A stretch of DNA of 64,000 bases. It comes from Myxococcus stipitatus (GTDB lineage: Bacteria > Myxococcota > Myxococcia > Myxococcales > Myxococcaceae). The stretch's first letter is position 1. The number at the start of each line of letters is the position of its first letter. The notes beneath the pieces are model-generated. The model was not told where the DNA came from. It searched no databases and was given only the letters and a program-made list of their open reading frames with translations. Made by a program: the position numbers and the translations under genes. Positions 1-9,260 of this stretch are shown here, piece by piece. Where the stretch lies: NCBI RefSeq assembly GCF_038561935.1, contig NZ_CP102770.1, forward strand, positions 992,001 through 1,056,000, read 5' to 3'.

Positions 1-236
1 TCCGCTACGACACCAGCCTGGGGCTGACGATGCCCGCGGGGTACATCTACATGCCGGGCTCCGTGAACCAGGTGCGGCTGCCTCCCGACATGCTGCAGCC
101 GGACAGCATCTACTTCCTGCGGCTGACGGCCGTCTCCGCGCCGCGGTACGACCCCAAGCGCAGCCCGTTCAAGTCGCTGGACCGGATGCCGCACTACAAC
201 GCGGACGCCATCAGCTCGCTGTTCACCACGCCGTGA
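1..236 (+). CDS. C-terminal end of an unrecognised protein (5' truncated by window)
   Basis: The reading frame is open from the first complete codon (base 3) to TGA at 234-236, giving about 77 residues of a C-terminus. It carries a beta-rich segment around LQPDSIYFLRLTAVSAP, which resembles the end of a fibronectin type III-like or similar beta-sandwich domain. No catalytic motif is visible, so the family cannot be named. It converges on the DUF1615 lipoprotein gene 58 bases downstream. Confidence 0.6.
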   Translation, partial: RYDTSLGLTMPAGYIYMPGSVNQVRLPPDMLQPDSIYFLRLTAVSAPRYDPKRSPFKSLDRMPHYNADAISSLFTTP

Positions 237-270
237 GGCGCGGCGGCTGAGCACACGTGTCTGGGGCCTC

Positions 271-288
271 GGCGCGCTGGCTGGCGCC
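271..288. terminator. Weak inverted repeat between convergent genes
   Basis: GGCGC at 271-275 and GCGCC at 284-288 flank an 8-base loop in the 58-base gap between two convergent genes. There is no T-tract. It could act as a weak bidirectional terminator, but such repeats are common by chance at this GC. Confidence 0.25.
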
Positions 289-294
289 GGGGCC

Positions 295-1551
295 TCAGTG
301 CGTGTTCGTGACGACGGGGGGCCTGGCCGGCTCCCGGGTCAGCTCCCGGTAGCGCGCCTGGCACTTCTGGAAGCGCGCGTCGACGGAGCGCGCGAACCAG
401 GCCGTGGTGCGCTCCCCCTTCAGCTTGGGGCTCTGGAGCGTCACCTGGGGGAGCTGGGCGTAGGCGGGGGCCTCTCCGGTCTGGTTCGCGTAGACGCGCT
501 TCACCGCCCGGAAGGTCTCCGTGGACTCGAAGTCCTCGCGCTTCTCCTTCTTCACGTCGCGGCGGACCTGGTTCTCGCTGAGCTCCGGCGCGTGCTGGCG
601 CCGGAAGGAGAGCAGCGCCGTCAGGGACTTGCTGTCCTCGCTCCGGGGCACGCCGTTCTTGTCATAGAGTTGCAGGTCGCCATCCAGCGTCAGGGGGACC
701 TGGGTGAGCTGGCTCACCTGGGCCTGGAGCGCCGCGTTGCGCGAGGCGTAGAGGCCCGCGTTGTAGTCGGCGAAGCGGAAGAGGGGCTGGGGATAGGCGG
801 CCTCGTAGCCCATGAGGCGCGCGGTGCCGAAGCGCACGCCGCCTTCGCGTGTGTACATGGACTCGCGCACCTTCACCGGGTCCGCGTCCTCGCCTTCCTT
901 CTCCACCGCGTAGCGGACGCTCACCTGCATGGAGCCCGCGGTGGTGACGGGGTTGAGGTCCTCCAGCCGGCGCGAGGAGAACAGGGAGCTCGCCAGGTTC
1001 ATGGTGGCGAACGTCGTGGGGTACTCGGCCTCGTAGTACGCGAGCATGTCGCGGAAGAGCCGGTCCAAATCCCGCTCGGTGTGCACGGCGCGGAGCCGGG
1101 CGTCGAAGGTGCGCTTCTGTCCGGGCGCCTTGCCCTTCAGCACCGAGGACAGGGCCTTGCGTCCCAGGGGCCCCAGCGTGTCCGCGTGCTCCTCCAGGCG
1201 CTTGCGCACCATGCGCGACAGGTTCGGCACGGCCGGGTCCGCCTGGAAGCCGGACTCCTGCTCGATGACCGCGAGCACCGAGCACACCGTCATGGGCGAG
1301 GGGAACACCTCCTCCGCTTCCAGCGCGGTGAGCACGTCGCGCGCCCAGCCCTCACGCTCCTTCACGTGGGGCGGGATGAGCTTCGCGACTTGCTGCTGCG
1401 TGAGTCGGGGCGGAGGCGGCACGGAGGGCGTGGGCGTGCTCACCCCTCGCGGGGTGCAGGTGGTGAGCAGTCCCAGCAGGGCCCAGAGGACGCGCCCACG
1501 GCCGCGCCACCTCGGGTGGGTTCCGCCTGCCGCCGGGCCTGGGCCATCCAT
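295..1551 (-). CDS. DUF1615 family lipoprotein, lytic-transglycosylase-like
   Basis: A 418-residue protein. An Arg-rich N-terminus, a hydrophobic segment and a lipobox-like LLTTC at about residues 28-32 point to a lipoprotein. The body matches what I know of DUF1615: an N-terminal IPPHVKEREGWARDVL segment, then VIEQESGFQADP, whose Glu-Ser sits in a context like the catalytic Glu of SLT lytic transglycosylases, and later a FADYNAGLYASRNAA stretch like the YNAG motif. The likely role is a periplasmic muralytic or peptidoglycan-binding enzyme; the activity is inferred. The ATG at 1551 follows AAGGAAAGCGG, a good ribosome site. It is transcribed alone, 136 bases downstream of the Cys-rich protein gene on the same strand. 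Confidence 0.8.
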   Translation of the reverse strand: MDGPGPAAGGTHPRWRGRGRVLWALLGLLTTCTPRGVSTPTPSVPPPPRLTQQQVAKLIPPHVKEREGWARDVLTALEAEEVFPSPMTVCSVLAVIEQESGFQADPAVPNLSRMVRKRLEEHADTLGPLGRKALSSVLKGKAPGQKRTFDARLRAVHTERDLDRLFRDMLAYYEAEYPTTFATMNLASSLFSSRRLEDLNPVTTAGSMQVSVRYAVEKEGEDADPVKVRESMYTREGGVRFGTARLMGYEAAYPQPLFRFADYNAGLYASRNAALQAQVSQLTQVPLTLDGDLQLYDKNGVPRSEDSKSLTALLSFRRQHAPELSENQVRRDVKKEKREDFESTETFRAVKRVYANQTGEAPAYAQLPQVTLQSPKLKGERTTAWFARSVDARFQKCQARYRELTREPARPPVVTNTH

Positions 1552-1687
1552 CCGCTTTCCTTTCGAGCTCGACGCGAAGTCCCACGCACGTCCTTAGGGC
1601 TCTCGACGGCTGGCCCGAAAGGGCATTCAGCGCGTGACGGGGAGCGTTATCCCACCTTGCCGCGGGAGTCGGAAGGGGTGGAGGTGC

Positions 1688-2506
1688 TCACTTGGGCCAC
1701 GCCGTCATCGCGCGCGCCACGGCCTTGACGTGGGAGCGCACCAGCTCGCGCGAGGCGAGCAGCTCCAGGGCGTTGTCGGGCGTGTAGCCCAGGCAGAGCA
1801 CGACGTCGTCCTCGGGCGCCGCGCGCATCTCCAGCTTCATGTAGTCGAGCATTCGCGGCACGGGCTCACCCTCCGTGTCGCGGGTGAAGCGGCCGAAGAT
1901 CGCCGCCTTCGGGTCCCTGCGAGGCGCGGTCTCCTTCAGCGCGAACAGGCGCCGCACCGCCGCGAGCACGTCCGGCTGTTCCAGCATCTGCTCCGGCCGC
2001 GCGGGCCCCGCCAGCTCCCACTCCAGCAGGCGCATGCAGCCGCGGACGAACTCCACGTCGGTGATGACCAGGCCGTACAGGTACCAGTCCGCGCACGCGG
2101 CCAGCACCAGCCGCGCCTGCCCATCCGAGAGCCAGCCGAAGGAAGGGCAGGTGAAGGTCTCGCACACCGACGCGCGGTAGACGCCGCAGTCGCGCAGGTC
2201 CTTGCCGCCCGTCACCTTCGGGTGGCCCAGGCAGCCGACCTGCTTGCGCTCCCGGTCCAGGAAGCCCAGCAGGGGACACACGCGCACGGCGGGGAACAGG
2301 GGCGCCACGCGCCGAGCGTCCGTCAGCTCGCGTGCCGCCGCGCTCCACACCTCGGGCTCCTGGGGGACGCGGCGCAGTCGCTCGGTCTGCATCGCGAGCT
2401 GCTCCGTGAGCGCCCCGCGGGAGTGGTCCTGGAAGTTGTAGAGGCCGCAGCAGGCGCCGCACGAGGCGCCTCCACCGGGCTGACACAGGTGGAAGGAAAC
2501 CGTCAC
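1688..2506 (-). CDS. Hypothetical Cys-rich cytoplasmic protein
   Basis: A 272-residue protein without signal peptide or membrane segment. The N-terminal third has a CGACC cluster near residues 16-20, followed by single Cys residues (VCPLLG, VGCLGH, DCGVY, CETFTCPSFG), suggesting a bound metal or Fe-S cluster somewhat like YkgJ/UPF0153 proteins. The C-terminal half is alpha-helical and has no recognised motif. The start is a GTG directly preceded by GAGGAG, an unusually short spacing, so the true start could be slightly different. Function unknown; metal binding is inferred from the Cys pattern. Confidence 0.7.
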   Translation of the reverse strand: MTVSFHLCQPGGGASCGACCGLYNFQDHSRGALTEQLAMQTERLRRVPQEPEVWSAAARELTDARRVAPLFPAVRVCPLLGFLDRERKQVGCLGHPKVTGGKDLRDCGVYRASVCETFTCPSFGWLSDGQARLVLAACADWYLYGLVITDVEFVRGCMRLLEWELAGPARPEQMLEQPDVLAAVRRLFALKETAPRRDPKAAIFGRFTRDTEGEPVPRMLDYMKLEMRAAPEDDVVLCLGYTPDNALELLASRELVRSHVKAVARAMTAWPK

Positions 2507-2620
2507 CTCCTCATTCTACGAGGCTTCTCGCATCCTGCACTGGAAAGGCGCCGATTCGCCCTCGAGTCGGGGGCCGCCAGGCGCGGGGGGCCCGTGCCCG
2601 GCCGTGCGCCCGGAGTGTCC

Positions 2621-4426
2621 TCAAAACCACTCGGGGCGCATCCGGGCGTAGGAGTCCTCGCCCGTGCGGCACAGCGAGGCGAGCAGGGGCACTCGAGGCA
2701 GCTCCACCGCGAACCAGTACTGCGCCGTCGCGAGCTTGCCCTCGTAGAAGTCGGTGTCTCCCTGCTGACGCGCCAGGCCCTCCTTCGCCGCCGCGGCCTG
2801 CTCCAGCCAGCGCCACGCCACCCCCAACACGCTGAACAGCTCCAGGAAGTCCGCGCTGTGGCGCAGCATCAGCTCCACCTCGCCCGCCATCCCTCGCGCG
2901 CCCAGCTCCGTCACCAGCTCGCACACCTCGCCCAGCGTCCGCTCCAGCGCGTCACACCACGCGGACGCCACGCCGGCCGCGCGGGCCCGGCGCACGCTCC
3001 GCCCCACCTCGTCCGCGAAGAGCGTCAGCGCCGCGCCACCGCCCGCGACCACCTTGCGACCCAGGAGGTCGAGCCCCTGGATGCCCGTGGTGCCCTCGTG
3101 GATGCTGTTGAGCTTCTGGTCCCGGAGCCACGCCTCCGGCAGGTACTCGCTGGAGTAGCCGTAGCCGCCGTGCACCTGCACCGCGAGCGCGTTGGCCTCG
3201 AAGCCCCGCTCCGCGGGGAACGTCTTGGCCACGGGCGTGAGCAGGTCCGCGAGCAGCCCCGCGCGCCGACGCGCCTCCTCGTCCGGTGCATGCGAGGCGA
3301 GGTCCGCCTGGAACGCCGCGGCCACGAGGAGCGACAGCCCGCCTTCCACGATGGCCTTCTGGCGCAGCAGCATGCGCCGCACGTCGGCGTGCTCGATGAT
3401 GGGGAGCTGGGGACGGGTGGCGTCCTTGGCCCAGGCGGGGCGACCTTGTGGACGCTCGCGCGCGTAGGCCACCGCCTCATGGTAGGCAACCGACGCGGTG
3501 GCCACGCCGTTGAGGCCCACCATGATGCGCGCCTCGTTCATCATCTGGAACATGCACGCGAGGCCCCGTCCGGGCGGGCCCACCAGCCATCCATGACAGT
3601 CGCCCGACTCGCCGTAGTTGAGCGCGAGGCTGGGGATGCCCTTCCAGCCAATCTTGTGGATGACGCCCGCCACGCGGACATCGTTGTCCACCAGCGTGCC
3701 TCCTTGGGGCCGACGCGCGGGCACCGCGAAGAGGGAGATGCCCTTCGTGCCGCTCTCCAGCCCCTCGGTGCGCGCGAGGGTGAGGTGCACGACGTTCTCG
3801 GTGAAGTCCTGGTCGCCGCCGCTGATGAAGATCTTCGAGCCCTGGATGCGCCACGTCCCATCCGGCGCGGGCGTCGCGCGCGTGCGCACATCCGCCAGGC
3901 TGCTGCCCGCCTGCGGCTCGGTGAGGGCCATGGTGCCCGTCCACTGGCCCCGGTACAGCGGCTCCATGAAGGCCGCCTGGACCTCCGGCGTGCCGAAGAC
4001 CTCCAGCAGGTGGGCCGCGCCCTGCGTCAGCCCGAGATAGGCATAGGCGCTCAGGTTGCCCGCCATCAGGTAGGCGCTGGCCACCGCGTGGACGGTGAGC
4101 GGCAGTTGTTGTCCGCCGACCTCCGGAGGCCGGGTGGCGGTGAGCATGCCCAGCTCCACCATGCGCGGGTACAGCTCCCGCATCTTCGGATGGACGAGCA
4201 CCCGGCCGTCCTTGAACGTGGGAGGTTCCAGGTCGAACGTTCGATACGTGGGGTAGAGCACCTCGCGGGCGAAGCGCCGCGCGCTGTCGAGCAGCAGGCC
4301 GAACGTCTCGCGCGAGTGCTCGGCGAAGGCGGGCAGCGCGCAGAGGCTGGAGACGCGCACGACCTCGTCGAGCTGGAAGTCCACGTCTCGGTCCGACAGC
4401 AAGGCATTGGGGCGGGGCGCGTTCAT
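2621..4426 (-). CDS. Acyl-CoA dehydrogenase, long form with extra C-terminal domain
   Basis: A 601-residue FAD-dependent acyl-CoA dehydrogenase that would introduce the alpha,beta double bond of an acyl-CoA and pass electrons to ETF. Visible in order: N-terminal helical domain, the FAD/acyl loop [17 protein letters not shown], a middle beta-domain ([11 protein letters not shown]), then [18 protein letters not shown] and [20 protein letters not shown] with the catalytic Glu near residue 442. The last 130 or so residues form the additional C-terminal domain of the roughly 600-residue subgroup that includes DmdC-like enzymes. The substrate cannot be read from the sequence. I chose the ATG at 4426 because the family N-terminus starts there; the longer open frame upstream is not protein-like. 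It lies 22 bases after a small same-strand gene and is probably cotranscribed with it. Confidence 0.92.
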   Translation of the reverse strand: MNAPRPNALLSDRDVDFQLDEVVRVSSLCALPAFAEHSRETFGLLLDSARRFAREVLYPTYRTFDLEPPTFKDGRVLVHPKMRELYPRMVELGMLTATRPPEVGGQQLPLTVHAVASAYLMAGNLSAYAYLGLTQGAAHLLEVFGTPEVQAAFMEPLYRGQWTGTMALTEPQAGSSLADVRTRATPAPDGTWRIQGSKIFISGGDQDFTENVVHLTLARTEGLESGTKGISLFAVPARRPQGGTLVDNDVRVAGVIHKIGWKGIPSLALNYGESGDCHGWLVGPPGRGLACMFQMMNEARIMVGLNGVATASVAYHEAVAYARERPQGRPAWAKDATRPQLPIIEHADVRRMLLRQKAIVEGGLSLLVAAAFQADLASHAPDEEARRRAGLLADLLTPVAKTFPAERGFEANALAVQVHGGYGYSSEYLPEAWLRDQKLNSIHEGTTGIQGLDLLGRKVVAGGGAALTLFADEVGRSVRRARAAGVASAWCDALERTLGEVCELVTELGARGMAGEVELMLRHSADFLELFSVLGVAWRWLEQAAAAKEGLARQQGDTDFYEGKLATAQYWFAVELPRVPLLASLCRTGEDSYARMRPEWF

Positions 4427-4448
4427 CCCCGGTGTGTTAGCAGGCGCC

Positions 4449-4697
4449 CTACCAGGAGGCGATAGCGGCCTCGTCGTCGACGGCTTCGTCGTCGTCCACG
4501 GGCGCGCGGGACATCCGCGTCGAGCCGCCGCGCCAGCGCTTCCCCGGGCCCCGAGGCGACGCGTGGTGTTGGCCCAGCAAGCGCAGCAGGGCGGAGGTGC
4601 GGAGCGCGCCCTCGGCGGGTGATGCGCGGCGGAGCACCCCGAGGATTCGCCACCTCCTCGGACAGGGCTCCCACGAAGCCGACGGTGTTCTCCACAT
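4449..4697 (-). CDS. Small hypothetical protein, possibly frameshifted
   Basis: An 82-codon frame (ATG at 4697) ending in a very acidic tail ([15 protein letters not shown]) 22 bases before the acyl-CoA dehydrogenase start. The first 20 codons of this frame include rare AGA and ACA. The neighbouring frame, starting GTG at 4695, instead reads a natural-looking [20 protein letters not shown] with G/C-ending codons, then turns Arg-rich. The best protein would use the GTG frame to about 4637 and this frame after it, which implies a one-base shift or sequencing error. Function unknown. Confidence 0.35.
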   Translation of the reverse strand: MWRTPSASWEPCPRRWRILGVLRRASPAEGALRTSALLRLLGQHHASPRGPGKRWRGGSTRMSRAPVDDDEAVDDEAAIASW

Positions 4698-4931
4698 GAC
4701 AGACCCCTGCCCCTCGGAAGTGGCCTTATGTGCTTGCACGTCTGGAGGCTGAAACTGGGGATGGACCGAGGTCCAAGCCAGTGGGTCGAAACAGCATCCG
4801 TGGAGAGGGCGACGGAAGGAGCGAGCGATTGTCTGCTCGTCTGCCTCACTCCCGCGACCGCTCACCGCGACGTCCCGACCGTCCATGGCCGTCGCGCCGC
4901 GACGCTTCGTTGGACGCTGGATACTTCAACC

Positions 4932-6089
4932 ATGCGACGCGTCTTCTCTCTGCTGGGCCTGCTCCTCGTGGCGACGGCGGTGTGGGTCCCCTCTCTGCAC
5001 CTGTGGTTCCGGCCCTCGGACGTGCGCGAGTGGGTGCCGGCGCTCGCCGCCCGTCAGCGGGGGTGGGGCTCCCAGGTGGGCGGCCCCGAGCGCGCGATGC
5101 TCCGGCACCTCAACCCCGAGTGGGACCTGATGGCGCGCACCTTCTCCGCGCTCGCCTTCGCGAACCTGGCGCTGCGGGAGCCCGAGCGGAAGGCGGAGCA
5201 CCTGGCCGTCGTCGACGCGCTGGTGTCACGCACGCTCGAGGATGAGCTGCGGGGCCCGGAGTTCTTCCTGCTGCCGTACGGACACGGCAAGCCCTTCCAG
5301 GACCCGCGGGCGCGCAGCCTCTTCATCGAGGGGGAGCTGGCCCTGATGCTGGCGGCCCGGCAGTGGGTGGAGCCTCGGGAGGACTGGGCGCCGCTGCTGC
5401 GCGAGCGGGTGGACCGCATCGTGGCGCAAATCGAGCGCTCGCCCATCCTCGCGGCGGAGAGCTACCCGGACCAGGGCTGGACGTTCTGCAACACGATGGC
5501 GCTCGCCGCGGTGCGCATCTCCGATGCACTGGACGGGCGGGACCACTCCGCGCTTCGTGCGCGCTGGGTGGCGTCCGCGCGCGAGCACCTGGTGGATGCG
5601 CGCACCGGGTTGCTCGTCGCGGAGTTCACCTACCAGGGCCGCACGCTGGATGGGCCGGAGGGCTCCACGCTGTGGCTCGCCGCGCACATGCTCCAGTTGG
5701 TGGACGCGGACTTCGCGCGGGAGCAGTACGAGCGCGCGCGGCGGGAGCTCGTTGGAGCGCTGTGGGGCTTCGCCTGGGCGGGGGAGTGGCCGGAGGCGGC
5801 GCCGAAGTCCGTGGCCGACGTGGACTCGGGGCCCACGATTCCATTCGTGAACGTGAACGCGGGCTCGAGCGGCCTGGCGTTCGTGGCGGCGGGGGCGTTC
5901 GAGGACACCGCGCTGATGGAGGGGCTGCTCACCAGCTTGAACTTCGCGGCCTTCCCGGTGCGGGACGACACGGGGCTGCGCTTCGCGGCGGGCAACGTGC
6001 TGTCGGACGCGGTGCTGCTGTACTCGCTCACTCAAGGGCCGCTGTGGCGGCAGGTTCAGTTCGCGCGAAGGATGGAGGCTGCTCGATGA
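4932..6089 (+). CDS. Exported alpha-barrel protein, linalool dehydratase/isomerase-like (tentative)
   Basis: A 385-residue protein with an N-terminal hydrophobic segment at residues 4-20 (signal peptide or anchor). The rest is mostly amphipathic helices in a pattern of paired repeats, as in (alpha/alpha)6 barrels. A segment with a Tyr-Pro-Asp-Gln-Gly-Trp-Thr-Phe-Cys-Asn-Thr run, Cys near residue 186, recalls the FxxCN region of linalool dehydratase-isomerase-type proteins. Known members of that fold act on small alcohols, but the resemblance is partial and no activity should be assumed. The ATG at 4932 was chosen because it places the hydrophobic segment at the N-terminus. The stop overlaps the start of the next small membrane protein gene (ATGA), so they are coupled. 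Confidence 0.7.
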   Translation: MRRVFSLLGLLLVATAVWVPSLHLWFRPSDVREWVPALAARQRGWGSQVGGPERAMLRHLNPEWDLMARTFSALAFANLALREPERKAEHLAVVDALVSRTLEDELRGPEFFLLPYGHGKPFQDPRARSLFIEGELALMLAARQWVEPREDWAPLLRERVDRIVAQIERSPILAAESYPDQGWTFCNTMALAAVRISDALDGRDHSALRARWVASAREHLVDARTGLLVAEFTYQGRTLDGPEGSTLWLAAHMLQLVDADFAREQYERARRELVGALWGFAWAGEWPEAAPKSVADVDSGPTIPFVNVNAGSSGLAFVAAGAFEDTALMEGLLTSLNFAAFPVRDDTGLRFAAGNVLSDAVLLYSLTQGPLWRQVQFARRMEAAR

Positions 6090-6349
6090 TGCTCACCCGC
6101 GTGTTGCGTGCGCCCACGGTGCTGGGGGCGCTGGTGTTGTTCGCTGTCTTCCTGGTGCTTCATCTGCTCGGGGGGCGCCAGTACGTTGGAATCCTCTCCG
6201 GTACGATAGCAACGGACCGGCTGGGGCTCTTCTTCGGCATCGCCTATGCGCTGTCCTGGTTCGCGGCGGTGCTGCTGGCGCCCATCCTGCTGCTTGCGGG
6301 CGTGGCGGAGGCCTCGCTGCACGGGCGCAGGTCCGTGAAGCGGAGCTGA
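6086..6349 (+). CDS. Small two-TM membrane protein
   Basis: An 87-residue protein translated from an ATG that overlaps the stop of the preceding gene by four bases. Two hydrophobic helices are visible, about residues 10-28 (APTVLGALVLFAVFLVLHLL) and 48-72, followed by a basic tail ending RRSVKRS. This suggests a small inner-membrane partner of the upstream exported protein. Family not recognised. Confidence 0.7.
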   Translation: MMLTRVLRAPTVLGALVLFAVFLVLHLLGGRQYVGILSGTIATDRLGLFFGIAYALSWFAAVLLAPILLLAGVAEASLHGRRSVKRS

Positions 6350-6391
6350 ATGTCCGCGCGGAGGCGGGGCGTTCTCGTCCATCATGCGGAC

Positions 6392-7519
6392 ATGAACCGC
6401 CCCGCGCTGGGAGCCGTGTCCTTGTCCGTGCTGTGCATGCTCGTGGGGTGTGCCGCCTCCACGCCAGGGGTCCGGAGGGCTCCGGAGGTGGACGCGCTCT
6501 TCGCGGACTACGACAGCCCGGAGCGACCCGGAGCCAGCGTCGTGGTGGTTCACGAGGGGCAGGTGGTGCTCAGCCGCGCCTACGGGCTCGCGGACCTGGA
6601 GCACCGGACGAAGGCGACGCCCGAGAGCCACTTCCGCCTCGCATCGCTCTCCAAGCAGTTCACCGCGATGGCGGTGCAGGTGCTGGTGAAGGACGGGAAG
6701 CTGCGGCTGGAGGACCGCGTGGTGGAGGTGCTGCCCGGGTTCCCCTCGTACCTGGGCGAGGTCCAGGTCCTCCATCTGCTCCAGCACACGTCGGGCATCT
6801 GGGACTACGAGGCGTTCGTTCCGGCGACGCAGACTGAGCAGGTGAAGGACCGCGACGTGCTCCCGCTCCTGGCTCGCGCGGACCGCACGTACTTTCCGCC
6901 GGGGAGCGCGGTGCGCTACAGCAACTCCGGCTACGCGGTGCTGGCGCTCATCGTGGAGCAGGTGAGTGGAAAGCCCTACGCGACCTTCCTGCGGGAGCGG
7001 GTGTTCTCGCCCGGTGGGATGGCTTCGGCGGTGGCCCATGAAGAGGGGGTCTCCACGGTGCCGCATCGCGCCTTCGGCTATGCGAGCGGGGAGGGTGGGT
7101 TCGTGCCCCGGGACCAGAGCAACACGAGCGCGGTGCTGGGGGACGGGGGCATCTATGCGTCGGTGCTCGACCTGGCCGCGTGGGACCGGGCGCTGGACTC
7201 GCACACGCTGGTGGGGGCGACGGCGGGAGCGCGGGCCTGGACGCCCGTGACGCTCCCGGATGGCAGCTCCGGGCGCTATGGCTTTGGATGGTTCGTCGAT
7301 GAGGACCAGGGGCGCCGCCGCCTGTCACACCATGGCGAGACGTGTGGCTTCACCAACGCCATCGTGAAGTACCCGGAGCAGCGGCTCACGGTCATCGTCC
7401 TGACGAACCGCGCGGGCGGGGCGCCGTGGTCGCTCGCGCAGAAGGTCGCGGACCTGTGGCTGGGGGTTCCAGGCGCCGGGCAGCCCTGGCCTTTCGAGGG
7501 CATGCCCAACGCGCGCTGA
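6392..7519 (+). CDS. Serine hydrolase / beta-lactamase-fold lipoprotein
   Basis: A 375-residue protein with a lipoprotein signal (LSVLCMLVGC, lipobox Cys about residue 20). It has the class C beta-lactamase/D,D-peptidase signature: S85-L-S-K88 as the SxxK nucleophile motif, Y176-S-N as the YxN motif, and HHGET near residue 313 replacing the KTG motif with the HxG seen in esterase-like and D-peptidase-like members. It is probably a periplasmic or outer-membrane peptidase or esterase, not a true resistance enzyme. The ATG at 6392 gives a standard signal peptide. It lies 42 bases after the small membrane protein and converges on the ankyrin gene. Confidence 0.88.
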   Translation: MNRPALGAVSLSVLCMLVGCAASTPGVRRAPEVDALFADYDSPERPGASVVVVHEGQVVLSRAYGLADLEHRTKATPESHFRLASLSKQFTAMAVQVLVKDGKLRLEDRVVEVLPGFPSYLGEVQVLHLLQHTSGIWDYEAFVPATQTEQVKDRDVLPLLARADRTYFPPGSAVRYSNSGYAVLALIVEQVSGKPYATFLRERVFSPGGMASAVAHEEGVSTVPHRAFGYASGEGGFVPRDQSNTSAVLGDGGIYASVLDLAAWDRALDSHTLVGATAGARAWTPVTLPDGSSGRYGFGWFVDEDQGRRRLSHHGETCGFTNAIVKYPEQRLTVIVLTNRAGGAPWSLAQKVADLWLGVPGAGQPWPFEGMPNAR

Positions 7520-7538
7520 CGCGGAGGCCTGGGCTGGC

Positions 7539-9092
7539 TCAGAAGTCCACGCGGCCCCGCTCCAGTCTGGACAGGTAGTGCTCGAAGAACTCCTCGAGCG
7601 AGTCCGTCCCGAGACGCAAGGGGCCGCCGTGGATCTCCCACTGAATCACCTGGCCGCGCTTTCCCTGGGGGCCAGGGTCCAGGTCCACGCAGTAGAGGTT
7701 CCCACCGCTGTCCGCCGCGAGCGGAACCCAGCCCGGGTGCCACCACGTCCACTTCACTTCCTGCTGGTCCTTGGGGAGCTCGTGGGGACGGGCCTTCTTG
7801 AACGCCCCTTCCTCGACGAGGCCCCGGAGGCCCTTCCAGCGCTCCAGGACCTGGGCCACGGGCAGCACGTCGTACTCGGCGATGGACATGGGTCGGTGGC
7901 CCGGCTTCGTGCGTCCTCCGAACCGCAGCAGGAACGCGCGGAGCTCCAGGGGGAGCTCCATCCCGAGGTTCTTCTCCAAGGTGTCGACTTGCGCCGTCGT
8001 CGCGGGCCGCGCGTTCGCGAGGTGCTCCGCGAAGGACGGTTGGTGGGCCTCGTACCAGGTCTGGATGCGCTTCCAGATGTGGAGGAGGCGCTGGTCGGTG
8101 ACCTGCTCCACCGTGGGGCTCCCGGCCTCGAGCAGTTGCTTGACCACCTTCGAGTGGCCGTGGGTGCTCGCGGTGTCGATGGGGTAGTAGCCATTCGCGC
8201 GGCCTGTCTTCGGGTCCGCTCCGCCCTCGAGGAGGACCTGGACCAGCTTCTCGTCTCCGTGGTGGGCGGCGAGGTGGAGGGGCGTCCAGCCTCCGAGGTT
8301 GGGTTTGTTCGGGTCCGCTCCGGCGCGGAGGAGCTCGGCCAACACCGGGGCAGACGGGGCGCCGAAGAGTTCGTTCGGGTTGAGCGCCAGCGTCAGCACG
8401 GTGTCGCCTTCTTCGGTCGTGTTGACGTGGTGGATGTTGGCGCCTTGCTTGATGAGGCGCTTCGCGATGGGCACGCTCATGGACTGGATGGCCTGCATCA
8501 GCGCCGTGCGTCCGAGAAGGTCGACCGCGTCGACTTCGACGCGGTGCTCGAGCAGGAGCTCGATGAGCTCGGGTTGCTGTGGGTAGTCGACCGAGAGCAT
8601 CAGCGGCGTCTCCTTCTGGTCGTTGGCGACGTTCGGGTCCGCGCCTGCTTGCAGGAGGACTCTTAGAATCTCCACGGAGGGGGCCGCGTTGTTGTCCTGG
8701 TTCAGCAGGTCGGTGAGGACGGTGTCGCCGGGCTCCTGGGTCCACCGGTGGTTGACGTTGGCGCCGCGGGCGATGAGCAGCTTCACCAGCGTGACGGCGG
8801 TGTCGCCTGTGTGAGCGGTCGCGAAGTTGAGGGCGGTCGCAGTCTGTGCGTCCAGACCATCCACCTGTGCGCCCGCGTCGAGCAACAAGGTGGCGATATC
8901 GGGACGATTCTCAGCCGCCGCGAGGTGCAGCGGGCGATAGCCTTTCGGGCCGAGCACGTTGGCGTTGGCCCCTTCGGCGAGGAGCTTCGCGACGGCCTTG
9001 GCGTTGGGCTTCTCAAGGGCGGCAAGCAGCGCGGTGTCCCGCTGGGACAGCTTCTTCTGGGGTGACAAGGGGGCTCCCGTTCCGCGCCCCAT
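7539..9092 (-). CDS. Ankyrin-repeat protein with C-terminal SMI1/KNR4 (SUKH) domain
   Basis: A 517-residue cytoplasmic protein. Residues about 15-345 hold eight or nine ankyrin repeats with clear G-x-TPLHLAA and LLxxGADPN-type motifs (for example GYRPLHLAAAENRPDIATLLL and GWTPLHLAAHHGDEKLVQVLL). Residues about 365-510 match the SUKH fold: LEKNLGMELPLELRAFLLRFGG at its start and SLEEFFEHYLSRL at its end. SUKH proteins are best known as immunity proteins of polymorphic toxins and as adaptors, and ankyrin repeats also occur in that setting. No toxin gene is recognisable next door, so immunity is only a possibility. It is divergent from the helical unknown at 9261. Confidence 0.85.
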   Translation of the reverse strand: MGRGTGAPLSPQKKLSQRDTALLAALEKPNAKAVAKLLAEGANANVLGPKGYRPLHLAAAENRPDIATLLLDAGAQVDGLDAQTATALNFATAHTGDTAVTLVKLLIARGANVNHRWTQEPGDTVLTDLLNQDNNAAPSVEILRVLLQAGADPNVANDQKETPLMLSVDYPQQPELIELLLEHRVEVDAVDLLGRTALMQAIQSMSVPIAKRLIKQGANIHHVNTTEEGDTVLTLALNPNELFGAPSAPVLAELLRAGADPNKPNLGGWTPLHLAAHHGDEKLVQVLLEGGADPKTGRANGYYPIDTASTHGHSKVVKQLLEAGSPTVEQVTDQRLLHIWKRIQTWYEAHQPSFAEHLANARPATTAQVDTLEKNLGMELPLELRAFLLRFGGRTKPGHRPMSIAEYDVLPVAQVLERWKGLRGLVEEGAFKKARPHELPKDQQEVKWTWWHPGWVPLAADSGGNLYCVDLDPGPQGKRGQVIQWEIHGGPLRLGTDSLEEFFEHYLSRLERGRVDF

Positions 9093-9260
9093 GAGGGGCT
9101 GGCGGTTGCCTTCATCAACGGTCGTTCATGCGCCATGTCGCACCGCGAGCTCGCACCAGCGGTGAGGCCGCGAGCCGTGAGGCCGACATTCGTGGGGGAT
9201 GTAACCGACCGGCGGTGCTTTGCGTATCCGGGGCGTCGTCACCCTCGTCTGGAGCGCGCC

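Noticed and set aside
1634..4465. A 943-codon plus-strand frame
   Set aside because: Antisense to the Cys-rich protein and the acyl-CoA dehydrogenase; no domain and shadow-like composition.
6392..7519. Beta-lactamase resistance gene
   Set aside because: The KTG box is replaced by HHG and the context is not a resistance locus; peptidase or esterase activity is more likely.
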